A stretch of DNA of 19,654 nt, taken from positions 1 through 19,654 of the forward strand of contig CAYZRJ010000008.1 of the NCBI GenBank assembly GCA_964480825.1, written 5' to 3'. Positions 11,960 through 19,650 of this stretch are shown piece by piece. Positions within the stretch are counted from its first letter, which is position 1. Each line of letters starts with the position of its first letter. The translations under genes and the position numbers were made by a program. The notes under the pieces are model-generated. The model saw nothing but the letters and a program-made list of their open reading frames with translations, was not told the origin of the DNA and made no database searches. Source of the stretch: CAYZRJ01 sp964480825 (GTDB lineage: Bacteria > Patescibacteriota > WWE3 > UBA101185 > UBA10185).

Positions 11960-12823
11960 TTACGCCTTGTTTTCGCTGCCAAAAAGCTTAATCTTGTATT
12001 CAACAACTTTTTGTACCGCCTGTATAGCCGCGGGAGTGATTTTATATATTGCAACGTCATCTGTGTTGTTTAGTGTTTCTTGAAGGGTCAGCTTAAAGGC
12101 TATTCTTATTTCCGAGTTTACGTTTACTTTTACGATTCCGTTTTGGATGGCTTGTTTTACATCGTTGTCGTCTATTCCCGAGCCCCCGTGCAAAGATAAA
12201 TAAGTATTTGGCAACATAGATTTTATTTTTTGCAAAAGCTCGACGTTGATTCTTTCTTTGTTTGCAAATTCACCATGCAGGTTACCCACAAAACTGGCAA
12301 ATACGTCTATTCCTGTTCGTGAAACGAAATCTTTAGCCTTCCCGGGATCAGTGTACATTTTTGGGTCTTGTAATACTTCAGCCATTTCTTTGCGATGATC
12401 CTCTGACGAGCCCTGAATATGGTCAATCTCGCCTTCAACAGGAAGTTTATGTTTGTGAGCAAGTTTGACCACTTCTTTTGTTACAGCTACAGCGTCTTCG
12501 TATCCAAGCCTGCTTGCGTCAATATGAATATAATCAAATCCCGCCTCGATAGCTTTTTTGCACGCGTCAAAATCTTTCCCGTGGTCGAGATTAACAATAA
12601 TAGGAATGTTTAGCTCTTTTTCGTAAATTCTTGCCAGTGAGACTAATTGTTTGTATCCGATGTAATTAACCTCGCCGTCTGATGCCTCCAGTATTATCGG
12701 GGATTTAAGTTTAGAGGCGGCTTGAGTAATTGCTTTAAAAGTTTCTGTTCCCGCGACATTAAATGCACCAATCGCGTATTTTTGTTCACCGGCTTTTTTT
12801 AATAATTCAAAGGCTTTGTTCAT
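11960..12823 (-). CDS. Class II fructose-bisphosphate aldolase family
   Basis: This 287-residue zinc enzyme should split or form fructose 1,6-bisphosphate (or a related ketose bisphosphate such as tagatose) with dihydroxyacetone phosphate and glyceraldehyde 3-phosphate. Family residues are in place: Asp80-His81 in NLDHG, Glu132 in VEGEIDH, His183 in GNLHG and His212 in LHGGSG, followed by the phosphate-binding NVNSEIR segment near 233-239. The size fits the GatY/KbaY/Fba class IIb group better than the longer class IIa. It is the last gene of the large minus-strand operon; its ATG overlaps the TGA of the PfkB kinase by four bases, linking the kinase product to aldolase cleavage. No clear terminator follows before the dsbA promoter. 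Confidence 0.92.
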   Translation of the reverse strand: MNKAFELLKKAGEQKYAIGAFNVAGTETFKAITQAASKLKSPIILEASDGEVNYIGYKQLVSLARIYEKELNIPIIVNLDHGKDFDACKKAIEAGFDYIHIDASRLGYEDAVAVTKEVVKLAHKHKLPVEGEIDHIQGSSEDHRKEMAEVLQDPKMYTDPGKAKDFVSRTGIDVFASFVGNLHGEFANKERINVELLQKIKSMLPNTYLSLHGGSGIDDNDVKQAIQNGIVKVNVNSEIRIAFKLTLQETLNNTDDVAIYKITPAAIQAVQKVVEYKIKLFGSENKA

Positions 12824-13779
12824 AATATTTGTTCCAACTGTTCTTTTGTTAATAGACCGTCAATTGGTCCTACAACTTTAATTTGACTGCCTGAATCAAT
12901 TGCGCCCCATTTTAAAGCCTCGTCCAACTTTTTCCCGTTGATTAAGGCTGATATAAAACCTGCTGAAAAAGCGTCTCCCGCGCCGGTTTTATCCACGACA
13001 GGTCTTTTATCCGAGTAGATTTCTTGTTTAAATAAAGTTTTTCCGTCGTAAGCTGTGGCACCGTTGTCACCATCAGTAATAGCGGTAAGTTTTGGTCCCA
13101 AAGCTTGTAGTTTTTTGTGCAGATCTACCGTTTCGTCTTCACGCGAAGCTCCTGTAAGTCTTTCGGCTTCTTCTTTATTTAAAATCAAAATGTCGCAAAC
13201 CTCCAAAATATCTTTTAATGCCTCAATCCCTCTTACCATATGAAAAGTTCCCGGATTAAAAATTAAACCGACACCGGAGTTTTTCTTAATATAACTAACA
13301 AGTTCTTTTTGAAAAGTTTCGAAACCTTCTCCCAGAGAAGTGTAGTATATAAACTTTGGATTTCCCCAACTGCGGATTTTATAGTTTCTTTTTCCGTGGT
13401 ATGAAAATATTGTTCGCTCTCCGGCAAAAACTATTACTGCGTGTAATGCCGTTTCGGTATTCTTGTTTTTAATTAATAGTTTTGTATCAATGCCCTCTTG
13501 TTTTAGTCTTTTTTCTATTTTTTCTGCGCCGGCGTCATCGCCGGCTTCGCTATATACAGCAACGCTTAAGCCCAACATTTTTGCGCCCACCGCGACATTT
13601 ATCGAATTGCCCGAAATCGAAGTTTGAAAACCTTCGACCATGATTTTGCTTCCGTGGTTAAAACACATCCTTTGTATACCGTCGGTGCCGACTTGAGTGA
13701 TACCGTTAGCACGGTCAGGAACCTTCATAAATAAATCTATCGAGCAGTCTCCGATTGTAAGCAAGTCAAATTTTTGCAT
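12820..13779 (-). CDS. PfkB-family sugar kinase
   Basis: The 319-residue protein belongs to the ribokinase/PfkB superfamily. It has the N-terminal sugar-binding region SGNSINVAVGAKMLG (about 56-70) and the ATP and anion-hole motif DKTGAGDAFSAGF (263-275) with catalytic base Asp269. Members phosphorylate ribose, fructose, fructose 6-phosphate, nucleosides or related sugars, and sequence alone does not decide. Its four-base overlap with a class II aldolase suggests that it makes the bisphosphate the aldolase uses, acting as a phosphofructokinase; a ribokinase role would fit the pentose genes upstream equally well. The ATG lies two bases after the transketolase C stop. Confidence 0.9.
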   Translation of the reverse strand: MQKFDLLTIGDCSIDLFMKVPDRANGITQVGTDGIQRMCFNHGSKIMVEGFQTSISGNSINVAVGAKMLGLSVAVYSEAGDDAGAEKIEKRLKQEGIDTKLLIKNKNTETALHAVIVFAGERTIFSYHGKRNYKIRSWGNPKFIYYTSLGEGFETFQKELVSYIKKNSGVGLIFNPGTFHMVRGIEALKDILEVCDILILNKEEAERLTGASREDETVDLHKKLQALGPKLTAITDGDNGATAYDGKTLFKQEIYSDKRPVVDKTGAGDAFSAGFISALINGKKLDEALKWGAIDSGSQIKVVGPIDGLLTKEQLEQIL

Positions 13780-13781
13780 AT

Positions 13782-14795
13782 TTAGTCCTTCAGGGACGCT
13801 ACATTAGTCTCCATTAATTCTAGCGCTTTTGAAACAATATGATGAGCACTTAAACCAAATTTATCTTTTAGTTCATTGTACTTACCGGATTCTCCAAAAC
13901 TATCATTTACGCCAATTCGAAACATTTTGGTAGGTAGGTTTTCACTAAGAAGCTCGGCAATCGCTCCGCCAAGACCTCCGTTAACTTGATGATCTTCGAT
14001 GGTAATTACGCGCCCCGTTTTTTTAACTGATTTTAAAATCGTCTTGCTATCCAAAGGTTTTATTGTAGAGCAATTTATTACTTCAACTTTTATTTTATGT
14101 TTGTCTCCCAGTTCTTTTGCTGCGACTAAAGCCTCGTATCCCATTGATCCGGTACTAATAAATGTTATATCTTCTCCTTCAACCAAAACCAAAGCTTTTC
14201 CGATCTCGAAATTAGTTTTATCCGTTGTGATAACCGGAGTTTCCTCGCGACCCAGCCTTAAGTACACCGGTCCGGTCATAACGGATATAGCAAAAGTTGC
14301 TTTTTTAGCTTCGATATAATCAATGGGGCATACTACTGTCATGTTCGGTAAGACCCGCATCAAAGCAATATCCTCTAAAGCTTGCGCCTGACCTCCGTCA
14401 AAACAGTGCGCTAAACCGGCATAATTTCCGACAATTTTTACATTTAAATTAGAAAAACATATTGATAACCTGATTTGTTCCCAATTTCTTCCTGGGTTAA
14501 AAATGGCGAGCGAAACAACAAAAGGTATTTTTCCACTCATTGCTATTCCTGCCGCAACGCCTGCCATGTTTTGTTCGGCTATACCCATTTCGATAAATTG
14601 TTTGGGGAATTTCTCTCTGAACGGCTCGATTCTTGATGAATGGGCCCAATCGGCAGTTAACGCTATAATATCGGGATTTTTTCCAAGTTCTAAAAGACCG
14701 TCAGCAAACCCCTCACGTGTTGATTTCATTTCAACACTTTTTGTAAAGATCCCCTCATTAGTTAGAGCTTGTACTTTCGGACTTGCTACATTCAT
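13782..14795 (-). CDS. Transketolase, C-terminal subunit
   Basis: This 337-residue protein corresponds to the pyrimidine-binding and C-terminal domains of transketolase. The cofactor-activating glutamate is Glu74 in EMGIAEQNMAG, and LADW-type and GGLGGA motifs of the family are present. With the N subunit it would transfer two-carbon ketol units between pentose, triose and hexose phosphates using thiamine diphosphate. The start at 14795 overlaps the preceding gene by 38 bases; it is preferred to Met23 because other split transketolase C halves have a similar 20-25 residue lead before the TREGFADGL segment. No Shine-Dalgarno is visible. Split transketolases are known in archaea and Patescibacteria; here the halves are separated by a membrane protein gene. 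Confidence 0.92.
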   Translation of the reverse strand: MNVASPKVQALTNEGIFTKSVEMKSTREGFADGLLELGKNPDIIALTADWAHSSRIEPFREKFPKQFIEMGIAEQNMAGVAAGIAMSGKIPFVVSLAIFNPGRNWEQIRLSICFSNLNVKIVGNYAGLAHCFDGGQAQALEDIALMRVLPNMTVVCPIDYIEAKKATFAISVMTGPVYLRLGREETPVITTDKTNFEIGKALVLVEGEDITFISTGSMGYEALVAAKELGDKHKIKVEVINCSTIKPLDSKTILKSVKKTGRVITIEDHQVNGGLGGAIAELLSENLPTKMFRIGVNDSFGESGKYNELKDKFGLSAHHIVSKALELMETNVASLKD

Positions 14796-15315
14796 CAGCG
14801 TCTTTTATTCGTTCAAAATCAATAATCCAATCGGTTTTGTTAATCGCAACGAGATCTACTCCGATGTGCGGGTTGATTTCAATCGTGCAATTATCTCCGG
14901 GGAATGTTTCTACAATCGAAACCAGTAATGTTTTTGTAGCTTTGTCTTCGTATACTTTTCTAACTTTAACTTTGTGGTTGTCTTCTTTTACCACTTCAGT
15001 TGAAATCGCGATCACGTATTCTTTCTCAAAGTTAATTTTGTCGCGCATTGTTAACATGCCGGATTTATCAACGGTGTTTAAAAATTCATCCAGCCCCTGT
15101 TCCGTTTTTATTACGCGTCTTTGTTTGTCCACTATCGCGGTTTCCTCTACAAAAACTGTAGTAGGAAAACCCTCGATTCTTCTGATTTGAGGTCCTTTGT
15201 TAAATTTTGGAAGTTTAATTTCGTCAACGAGTAAAAAATAACCCGCCCCCAGTATTAGCGCAATAATTACGAAAAGTGGTAGTAAGCTGATATAAATTTT
15301 TCTTTTATCCATCAT
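14758..15315 (-). CDS. Membrane-anchored protein, possibly PrcB_C-like
   Basis: This 185-residue protein has a basic start MMDKRK, one membrane segment (about 9-29) and an outside domain of about 150 residues. The segment from about 95 to 165 (NFEKEYVIAISTEVV, then KVKVRKVYED and VSIVETFPGDNC) resembles the strand pattern of the PrcB C-terminal domain, a small beta-rich module in secreted or lipoprotein-like proteins; this match is by eye and weak. Its place between the two halves of transketolase is odd: two bases after the N-half stop and overlapping the C half by 38. An envelope role unrelated to transketolase is likely, with operon membership through insertion. Confidence 0.65.
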   Translation of the reverse strand: MMDKRKIYISLLPLFVIIALILGAGYFLLVDEIKLPKFNKGPQIRRIEGFPTTVFVEETAIVDKQRRVIKTEQGLDEFLNTVDKSGMLTMRDKINFEKEYVIAISTEVVKEDNHKVKVRKVYEDKATKTLLVSIVETFPGDNCTIEINPHIGVDLVAINKTDWIIDFERIKDADECSKSESTSSN

Positions 15316-15317
15316 AG

Positions 15318-16148
15318 TTAAAGTTCGATTTTTCCGTCCAAGGAGCGGAGGTTTTTTAGAGCCTCAAGTGCCTCTTTTTTGTCAGGAGGTTTACCGTGCC
15401 ATTCAAATTTGTACTGCATAAATTCTACACCTTTTCCGGGAATCGTGTGCGCAATTATTACTGTAGGGCGCCGGGTAACAGTTTTCGCCATATTACACGC
15501 GCTGATAATCTCTTCGATATTGTGACCATTAACTTCAACGACAGACCAATTGAAACTTTCCAGCTTTTCCCGCAAGTTTTCCGGCGACATTATATTTTCG
15601 GTAAATCCATCAATCTGTATATTATTTCGATCTATTATCCAGGTTAAGTTGTTAAGTTTTTTATTTGGCGCAAACATGGCGCCTTCCCATATCTGTCCTT
15701 CTTGCAGTTCGCCATCACCCGTCATAACGTATATTCGATGTATTTTATTATCCATTTTTGCGGCTAAGGCCATCCCGATAGCTTGTGAAAACCCCTGTCC
15801 CAAAGAACCGCTCGAATTTTCTATTCCGGGTAGAGAGTTGTATTTGGGGTGACCTTGAAGTTTTGTACCCATCTTTACAAAGGTCCAAAGTTCTTTTTTA
15901 TCAAAATATCCCCGCGCCGACAGAGTAGCGTACCAAATTGGAACAATGTGTCCATTAGATAAAATAAATCTGTCGCGACCTTCCATATCAGGGTTTTTTG
16001 GGTCAATGTTTAAAATATTAAAGTAGAGAGCCGTAAAAATATCGGCTGTTCCCAGCGAGCCGGCGCTATGACCTGATTTAGCTTCGAGTAGCATTTCAAT
16101 TACGGTTTTTCTTAGGTCGTTGGCGATTTGCGGGAGATCATCAGGCAT
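15318..16148 (-). CDS. Transketolase, N-terminal subunit
   Basis: The 276-residue protein is the thiamine diphosphate pyrophosphate-binding half of transketolase. Visible are His27 in KSGHSAGSLG, His67 in LSNGHIVP, His100 in GHP, and the metal/diphosphate motif GDGELQEGQ (144-152) continuing to DRNNIQ. The start at 16148 is chosen because GAGG sits nine bases upstream and the family N-terminus begins here. A longer frame from 16253 would overlap the upstream gene by about 100 bases and add unrelated residues. It follows the Rpe-LOG stop by four bases. Its partner, the C half, is encoded two genes downstream. Confidence 0.93.
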   Translation of the reverse strand: MPDDLPQIANDLRKTVIEMLLEAKSGHSAGSLGTADIFTALYFNILNIDPKNPDMEGRDRFILSNGHIVPIWYATLSARGYFDKKELWTFVKMGTKLQGHPKYNSLPGIENSSGSLGQGFSQAIGMALAAKMDNKIHRIYVMTGDGELQEGQIWEGAMFAPNKKLNNLTWIIDRNNIQIDGFTENIMSPENLREKLESFNWSVVEVNGHNIEEIISACNMAKTVTRRPTVIIAHTIPGKGVEFMQYKFEWHGKPPDKKEALEALKNLRSLDGKIEL

Positions 16149-16152
16149 TGGC

Positions 16153-17334
16153 TTAATCCTCAAAACTTCTGATGTACTCCAAAACCTCTTGCGGTGCCGT
16201 ACAAACTTTAACGATACTTTTCTCGGCGTCAGTAATTTTTGCGTGCTTATCAATAACTTCTAAATAATCAATCCAGAACTCACCATACAAAACAATTGGT
16301 TTATTATTTGGTTCATGAATCCAAGAACTTATCCAACTCATTCCAAGCTCTCCCAAGGTCCCAAGACTGCCTTTAAAAATAATATGAAATTGAGTGGTTT
16401 GAAGCATAACTTTTGTTCGGTCAAAATAATCTAAGGTAATTATTTCGTCGTCAAATTTATTTTTCGGATCGACTCCTTCGTAATGTCTTTTTGGTTTATT
16501 AGGATGGTAGGTGATTGCTACAACGCGGCCTCCACCTGCGTGCGCGCCTTCGGTCGAAGCGCGCATGACCCCCGGACCTCCGCCGTTTATTATTTCATAT
16601 CCTGCTTCGGCTAAAACTTTAGAAACGGTGTAAGCATCTTGATATGGCCGGTCGTCTTCTTTCCACGCCGCACCGCCAAGTATGGCTACCTTTTGTACTG
16701 TTTTATTTTCTTGCGTCATCCGAACTAATTGTACATACTTTTGTTTGAGGTTTAAACTTTTTGTTATCTCTGAACCAACAACAAAATCATTTACACCGGC
16801 ATTTAGCAGATTTTCAATGTTGTTTACTTTTACGCCTCCGTCAACCTGTATTCTCATATTCGGATGTTTTATTCGAAAATTATGAATTTTTGATAGAACT
16901 TGTGGAATAAGAGATTGATTTTGTTTACCGGGCACTACGTCCATAAACTGAACGAAATCTAAATCTTCTAAGTATTCTTCGAGTTGCGCGTAGTTTGTAT
17001 CAGGATTAACCGAAAGGCCCACTTTATAACCAATTTCGCGAGCCCGCGAAATAAACCTGTGATTGTCTATCGGTGCTTCAATTTGACTACAAACCTTAAT
17101 CACGTTCGGAATCTTTTCCTTTAAATAATCAAGCGGATTCTCAACCATTAAGTGTAGTTCAAGATTTGGTTTTATTTTTAACTCCGAAAGTTTAAAGGCA
17201 TTTAAAAAAGTTTTACCTTCTACCAGTTTGTCGTCGGCGATATCAATTTGTATAAGCTCGGAAAAGCCTTTAATCAGGTGTATTTTTTTTAATACGTCTT
17301 CCCAAGTTTTTTCTAGTATTACCGGAATAATCAT
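16153..17334 (-). CDS. Ribulose-phosphate 3-epimerase-like domain fused to a LOG-family domain
   Basis: One uninterrupted 393-residue frame joins two enzymes. Residues 1-205 are an Rpe-like TIM barrel: QIDIAD (29-34), LHLMVENP (60-67, His61), FMDVVPGKQNQ (130-140) and VDGGV (164-168, Asp165). Compared with Rpe, the first metal histidine is Gln29 and the active-site serine of APSIL is Val4, so activity may be altered. Residues 213-393 are a Rossmann-type LOG/TIGR00730 domain: GGGPGVMRASTEGA (251-264), Arg306, and KGSLGTLGE (321-329) in place of PGGxGTxxE, keeping the GT and Glu but not the PGG. LOG enzymes release ribose 5-phosphate from nucleoside monophosphates. Met206 might allow a separate LOG product. 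The ATG overlaps the rpiB stop by four bases. Confidence 0.85.
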   Translation of the reverse strand: MIIPVILEKTWEDVLKKIHLIKGFSELIQIDIADDKLVEGKTFLNAFKLSELKIKPNLELHLMVENPLDYLKEKIPNVIKVCSQIEAPIDNHRFISRAREIGYKVGLSVNPDTNYAQLEEYLEDLDFVQFMDVVPGKQNQSLIPQVLSKIHNFRIKHPNMRIQVDGGVKVNNIENLLNAGVNDFVVGSEITKSLNLKQKYVQLVRMTQENKTVQKVAILGGAAWKEDDRPYQDAYTVSKVLAEAGYEIINGGGPGVMRASTEGAHAGGGRVVAITYHPNKPKRHYEGVDPKNKFDDEIITLDYFDRTKVMLQTTQFHIIFKGSLGTLGELGMSWISSWIHEPNNKPIVLYGEFWIDYLEVIDKHAKITDAEKSIVKVCTAPQEVLEYIRSFED

Positions 17335-17774
17335 TCTTGTCCGTACTGATCTTCACTACCAACCCGTCTTACATGTCTTTCTTCCGTTGAAAACGGAGTA
17401 TTAAGCCATGTTTTTACAATTTCAACAGCTTTATCAGTATCGATATAATCAGCAGGCAAGGTTAAAACATTTGCATGATCATCGTTTCGGGTTGACGCGG
17501 CGTGTTTAGAATCAAAAGACAGGGCAGCCCTGATGCCCTTAAATTTATTTGCGAGCACATTTACACCAACTCCGTTTCGACAAAGAAGTATTCCACTGCT
17601 TCCCTTGATAGCGCGGATCCGCGCAACCAACCTTAAAACATACTCATTGTAATCGTCACCTTGAACAAATTCGGTTGGTCCCAAATCTTCAAACTCTATT
17701 CCATTTTGCGAAAAGTATTTTACAAGCTCATTTTTTAGATTGAAACCGCCATGATCCGACGAGATATAAAGCAC
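17331..17774 (-). CDS. rpiB: RpiB/LacAB-type sugar phosphate isomerase
   Basis: This 147-residue protein should interconvert ribose 5-phosphate and ribulose 5-phosphate, or a related aldose/ketose phosphate pair. It has the family start YISSDHGGFNLK (3-14), GDDYNEY (39-45), the catalytic cysteine Cys65 in GILLCRNGVG (61-70) and ANKFKGIRAAL (75-85). Two positions differ from canonical RpiB: CGTGIG is CRNGVG, and the HNDANVL segment reads NDDHANVL, so substrate range could differ. The start is needed for the first strand and leaves a 47-base overlap with lgt, unusually long. Its TGA overlaps the next ATG. Confidence 0.88.
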   Translation of the reverse strand: MLYISSDHGGFNLKNELVKYFSQNGIEFEDLGPTEFVQGDDYNEYVLRLVARIRAIKGSSGILLCRNGVGVNVLANKFKGIRAALSFDSKHAASTRNDDHANVLTLPADYIDTDKAVEIVKTWLNTPFSTEERHVRRVGSEDQYGQE

Positions 17775-18420
17775 AAGCTAATGTTACAACCACAGACACA
17801 AGCTGTGCAATGTTAATATCGTTGAAAATCCACGGATCCATTCGTAAAAATTCTAAGAAAAAGCGAATTGTTGAATAGCCCAGCAGGTACAGCACGATAA
17901 CCTTTCCTGAGCCGGGCTTAAATTTATTAAGAACTAAAAATAAAATTAGATTTAATAAAGATTCATATAAAAACAGAGGGTGAAACTTTTGTCCGGGTAT
18001 ACCATCAATATAAATTCCCCAAGATAGGGTAGTAGGATACCCGAAGTTTTCTTGATTAAAAAAGTTTCCCCAGCGTCCGATCGCCTGCCCAAGAGGTAGC
18101 ACACCGGCCATGAGATCAAGCCAATAAGCAAATCCCTCCTTCTTTAGTTTTATGTAAAAAGAACCGCAAATGAAAGCTCCGATAATGCCGCCCCATATTC
18201 CAAGACCGCCGCGCCAAAAAAACAAAACCTTGATCGGATCTGTTGAATAGTAACTCCAAAAATCTATAATGTGATAAATACGCGCCCCGATTAGACCGGA
18301 AACAATTGTAATTAACGCCAGATTCCAAAAAAAGCCGGCATTTTTAGCAGTAGCCCGTTTCTCAGCCAATAAAAGGCACACCAGAATCGCAAATGAGATT
18401 ATAAAACCGTAAATCGACAC
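17728..18420 (-). CDS. lgt: Prolipoprotein diacylglyceryl transferase
   Basis: Lgt moves diacylglycerol from phosphatidylglycerol to the lipobox cysteine of prolipoproteins, the first step of lipoprotein maturation, in the cytoplasmic membrane. The 230-residue protein is shorter than the usual 260-290, mainly at the N-terminus. Several hydrophobic segments are evident. The Lgt signature is GQAIGRWGNFFNQE (111-124, Arg116 and Asn119), with FHPLFLYES and RFFLEFLRMD further on. The conserved GGLxIHGG segment reads GGLGIWGG (71-78), with Trp for the His seen in proteobacteria. It starts with GTG three bases after the upstream stop. It implies that the cell makes lipoproteins. Confidence 0.95.
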   Translation of the reverse strand: MSIYGFIISFAILVCLLLAEKRATAKNAGFFWNLALITIVSGLIGARIYHIIDFWSYYSTDPIKVLFFWRGGLGIWGGIIGAFICGSFYIKLKKEGFAYWLDLMAGVLPLGQAIGRWGNFFNQENFGYPTTLSWGIYIDGIPGQKFHPLFLYESLLNLILFLVLNKFKPGSGKVIVLYLLGYSTIRFFLEFLRMDPWIFNDINIAQLVSVVVTLACALYLVGSWRFQSKK

Positions 18421-18423
18421 AGA

Positions 18424-18969
18424 TTAAAAAATGTATAAACAATAAGAGAGGATTAGTAGTAAAACAAAAGTGTACACGTGAACTCCTTGTTTTGACGGCT
18501 TAATCTTGAGAGCCCAAAACCAATCGTCGGTGCGGTCTTTGTAATAATATTCTAATAAAACGTAAATTGATTGAGCAAACACAGTTAAAATGAGTGTCTT
18601 TGCGAAAATTGAAGCAGTAGCGTAAACGACAAAAATACTCATGAAAGCTAAAACCATTTGGAATAGAGCACTATTCAACGAATTTTCTTTGGTTTCGTCT
18701 TTGCGAAAGTAGATGTATTTTAAGGCGTTGTTCCAATCGGAGTGTTTGATAAAACCAACGAGAGTTTTCGAAAAGTCACTTTGCGTGTCGAGAAAGTATG
18801 CATTTAAAATATACTCGAAATCCAGAACAAACATTCCTAAAAAGACGGCAACAATAATCGAAGCCATTTGAACCGGCTGTCCGACGCCACTAAGAGCCAG
18901 CATTATAATAGCCAACGTTGACGAAATAAAAAAAGGAAGCCTGTAAATTGAGAATAACGATTTATCCAT
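18424..18969 (-). CDS. Integral membrane protein of unknown function
   Basis: I do not recognise this 181-residue protein. It has about five hydrophobic segments (near 10-30, 34-55, 100-120, 121-142 and 164-181). A charged loop of some 45 residues (SDFSKTLVGFIKHSDWNNAL) lies between the second and third and carries no catalytic motif that I can identify. It sits 15 bases after the small helical protein and three bases before lgt, so it is co-transcribed with envelope functions. Its start ATG is the first of the frame; no Shine-Dalgarno is evident. Confidence 0.7.
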   Translation of the reverse strand: MDKSLFSIYRLPFFISSTLAIIMLALSGVGQPVQMASIIVAVFLGMFVLDFEYILNAYFLDTQSDFSKTLVGFIKHSDWNNALKYIYFRKDETKENSLNSALFQMVLAFMSIFVVYATASIFAKTLILTVFAQSIYVLLEYYYKDRTDDWFWALKIKPSKQGVHVYTFVLLLILSYCLYIF

Positions 18970-18984
18970 CAGTTAAATGATATT

Positions 18985-19257
18985 TTATTTCTTCTCCTGT
19001 TTCAACTGGCTAAGTTTCCACATAAACAGCCGACCTCTGGTTAATGCTTTAGGAGATGCTTTTACGAATTCCCTTGCGATCTCAAGAAGGTTTCTATTTT
19101 CTATTTTGGCAAGTTTTATATATAAAGCGCGGTGTTTAGAATCTCCCAACTCGTCGGCCAGCATATTACCGTATGCCTGAAACTCTTTAGTATTACGGCG
19201 ATCGGGGTTTAACGTCCGCTTTTTTAATATGTCCGAAATGCTCTGCATTAACGCCAT
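18985..19257 (-). CDS. Small basic helical protein of unknown function
   Basis: The 90-residue frame MALMQSISDIL to KQEKK is rich in Lys, Arg, Leu and Glu with no membrane segment, and is predicted to be mostly helical (for example RALYIKLAKIENRNLLEIAR). It looks like a genuine cytosolic protein: codon use matches its neighbours and spacing in the operon is tight (30 bases after the upstream gene, 15 before the next). A second ATG four codons in is an alternative start. A nucleic-acid-binding role would fit its charge, but nothing identifies it. Confidence 0.65.
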   Translation of the reverse strand: MALMQSISDILKKRTLNPDRRNTKEFQAYGNMLADELGDSKHRALYIKLAKIENRNLLEIAREFVKASPKALTRGRLFMWKLSQLKQEKK

Positions 19258-19287
19258 TTTACTCTATTAATGAGTTTGTTGAGGAGT

Positions 19288-19650
19288 TTACGATTTATTG
19301 GAGTGATCTTTTGCAATTTTCCCCAAAAAAGGAAGGTGGTATTCTTCGTTTTGATAAGCCTTCCAAATCAGAAGCATCCATATCGCAAAAACCGCCAGCG
19401 TTGCCAACGGATGCAAAAAATAACCGATATAAACTATTTTTAGACTTGAGACAAGAGTAAGTATGGTGTACGAAACCGCGCCAAACAAAATAGATTGCAT
19501 CGAATGAAATCTAACAAACTTATTCCTTCTTTCCATTAGAAAGAAAATAATTCCGGAAATAGGCGGAAGCAAATACGTAAACGCGGCAGAAACATTTGGT
19601 TCTAAATTTGCTATAGAAGACAGAGGCGGCTGATTTTCTGAACGTTCCAT
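19288..19650 (-). CDS. DUF4870/Tic20-like small membrane protein
   Basis: The 120-residue protein has three hydrophobic segments (about 22-40, 52-72 and 78-96). It shows the pattern of DUF4870/Tic20-like proteins: AAFTYLLPPISGIIFFLMER, then FVRFHSMQSILFG, and at the end YHLPFLGKIA, which corresponds to the family's Y-x-x-P-x-x-G-x-I-A tail. The function of bacterial members is unknown. It is the first visible gene of the long minus-strand operon; the ATG at 19650 is four bases from the window edge, so the promoter lies outside. Confidence 0.75.
   Translation of the reverse strand: MERSENQPPLSSIANLEPNVSAAFTYLLPPISGIIFFLMERRNKFVRFHSMQSILFGAVSYTILTLVSSLKIVYIGYFLHPLATLAVFAIWMLLIWKAYQNEEYHLPFLGKIAKDHSNKS

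Noticed and set aside
2161..13779. UGA recoded to glycine as in Gracilibacteria
   Set aside because: TGA terminates the FtsB-like and PfkB genes at the expected family lengths.
14503..14928. Plus-strand frame of 141 codons over the transketolase junction
   Set aside because: It lies antisense to two well-supported genes and has no initiation signals.
16149..16253. Longer start for the transketolase N subunit
   Set aside because: The extra 35 residues overlap the Rpe-LOG gene, have no family similarity, and a Shine-Dalgarno precedes the later ATG.
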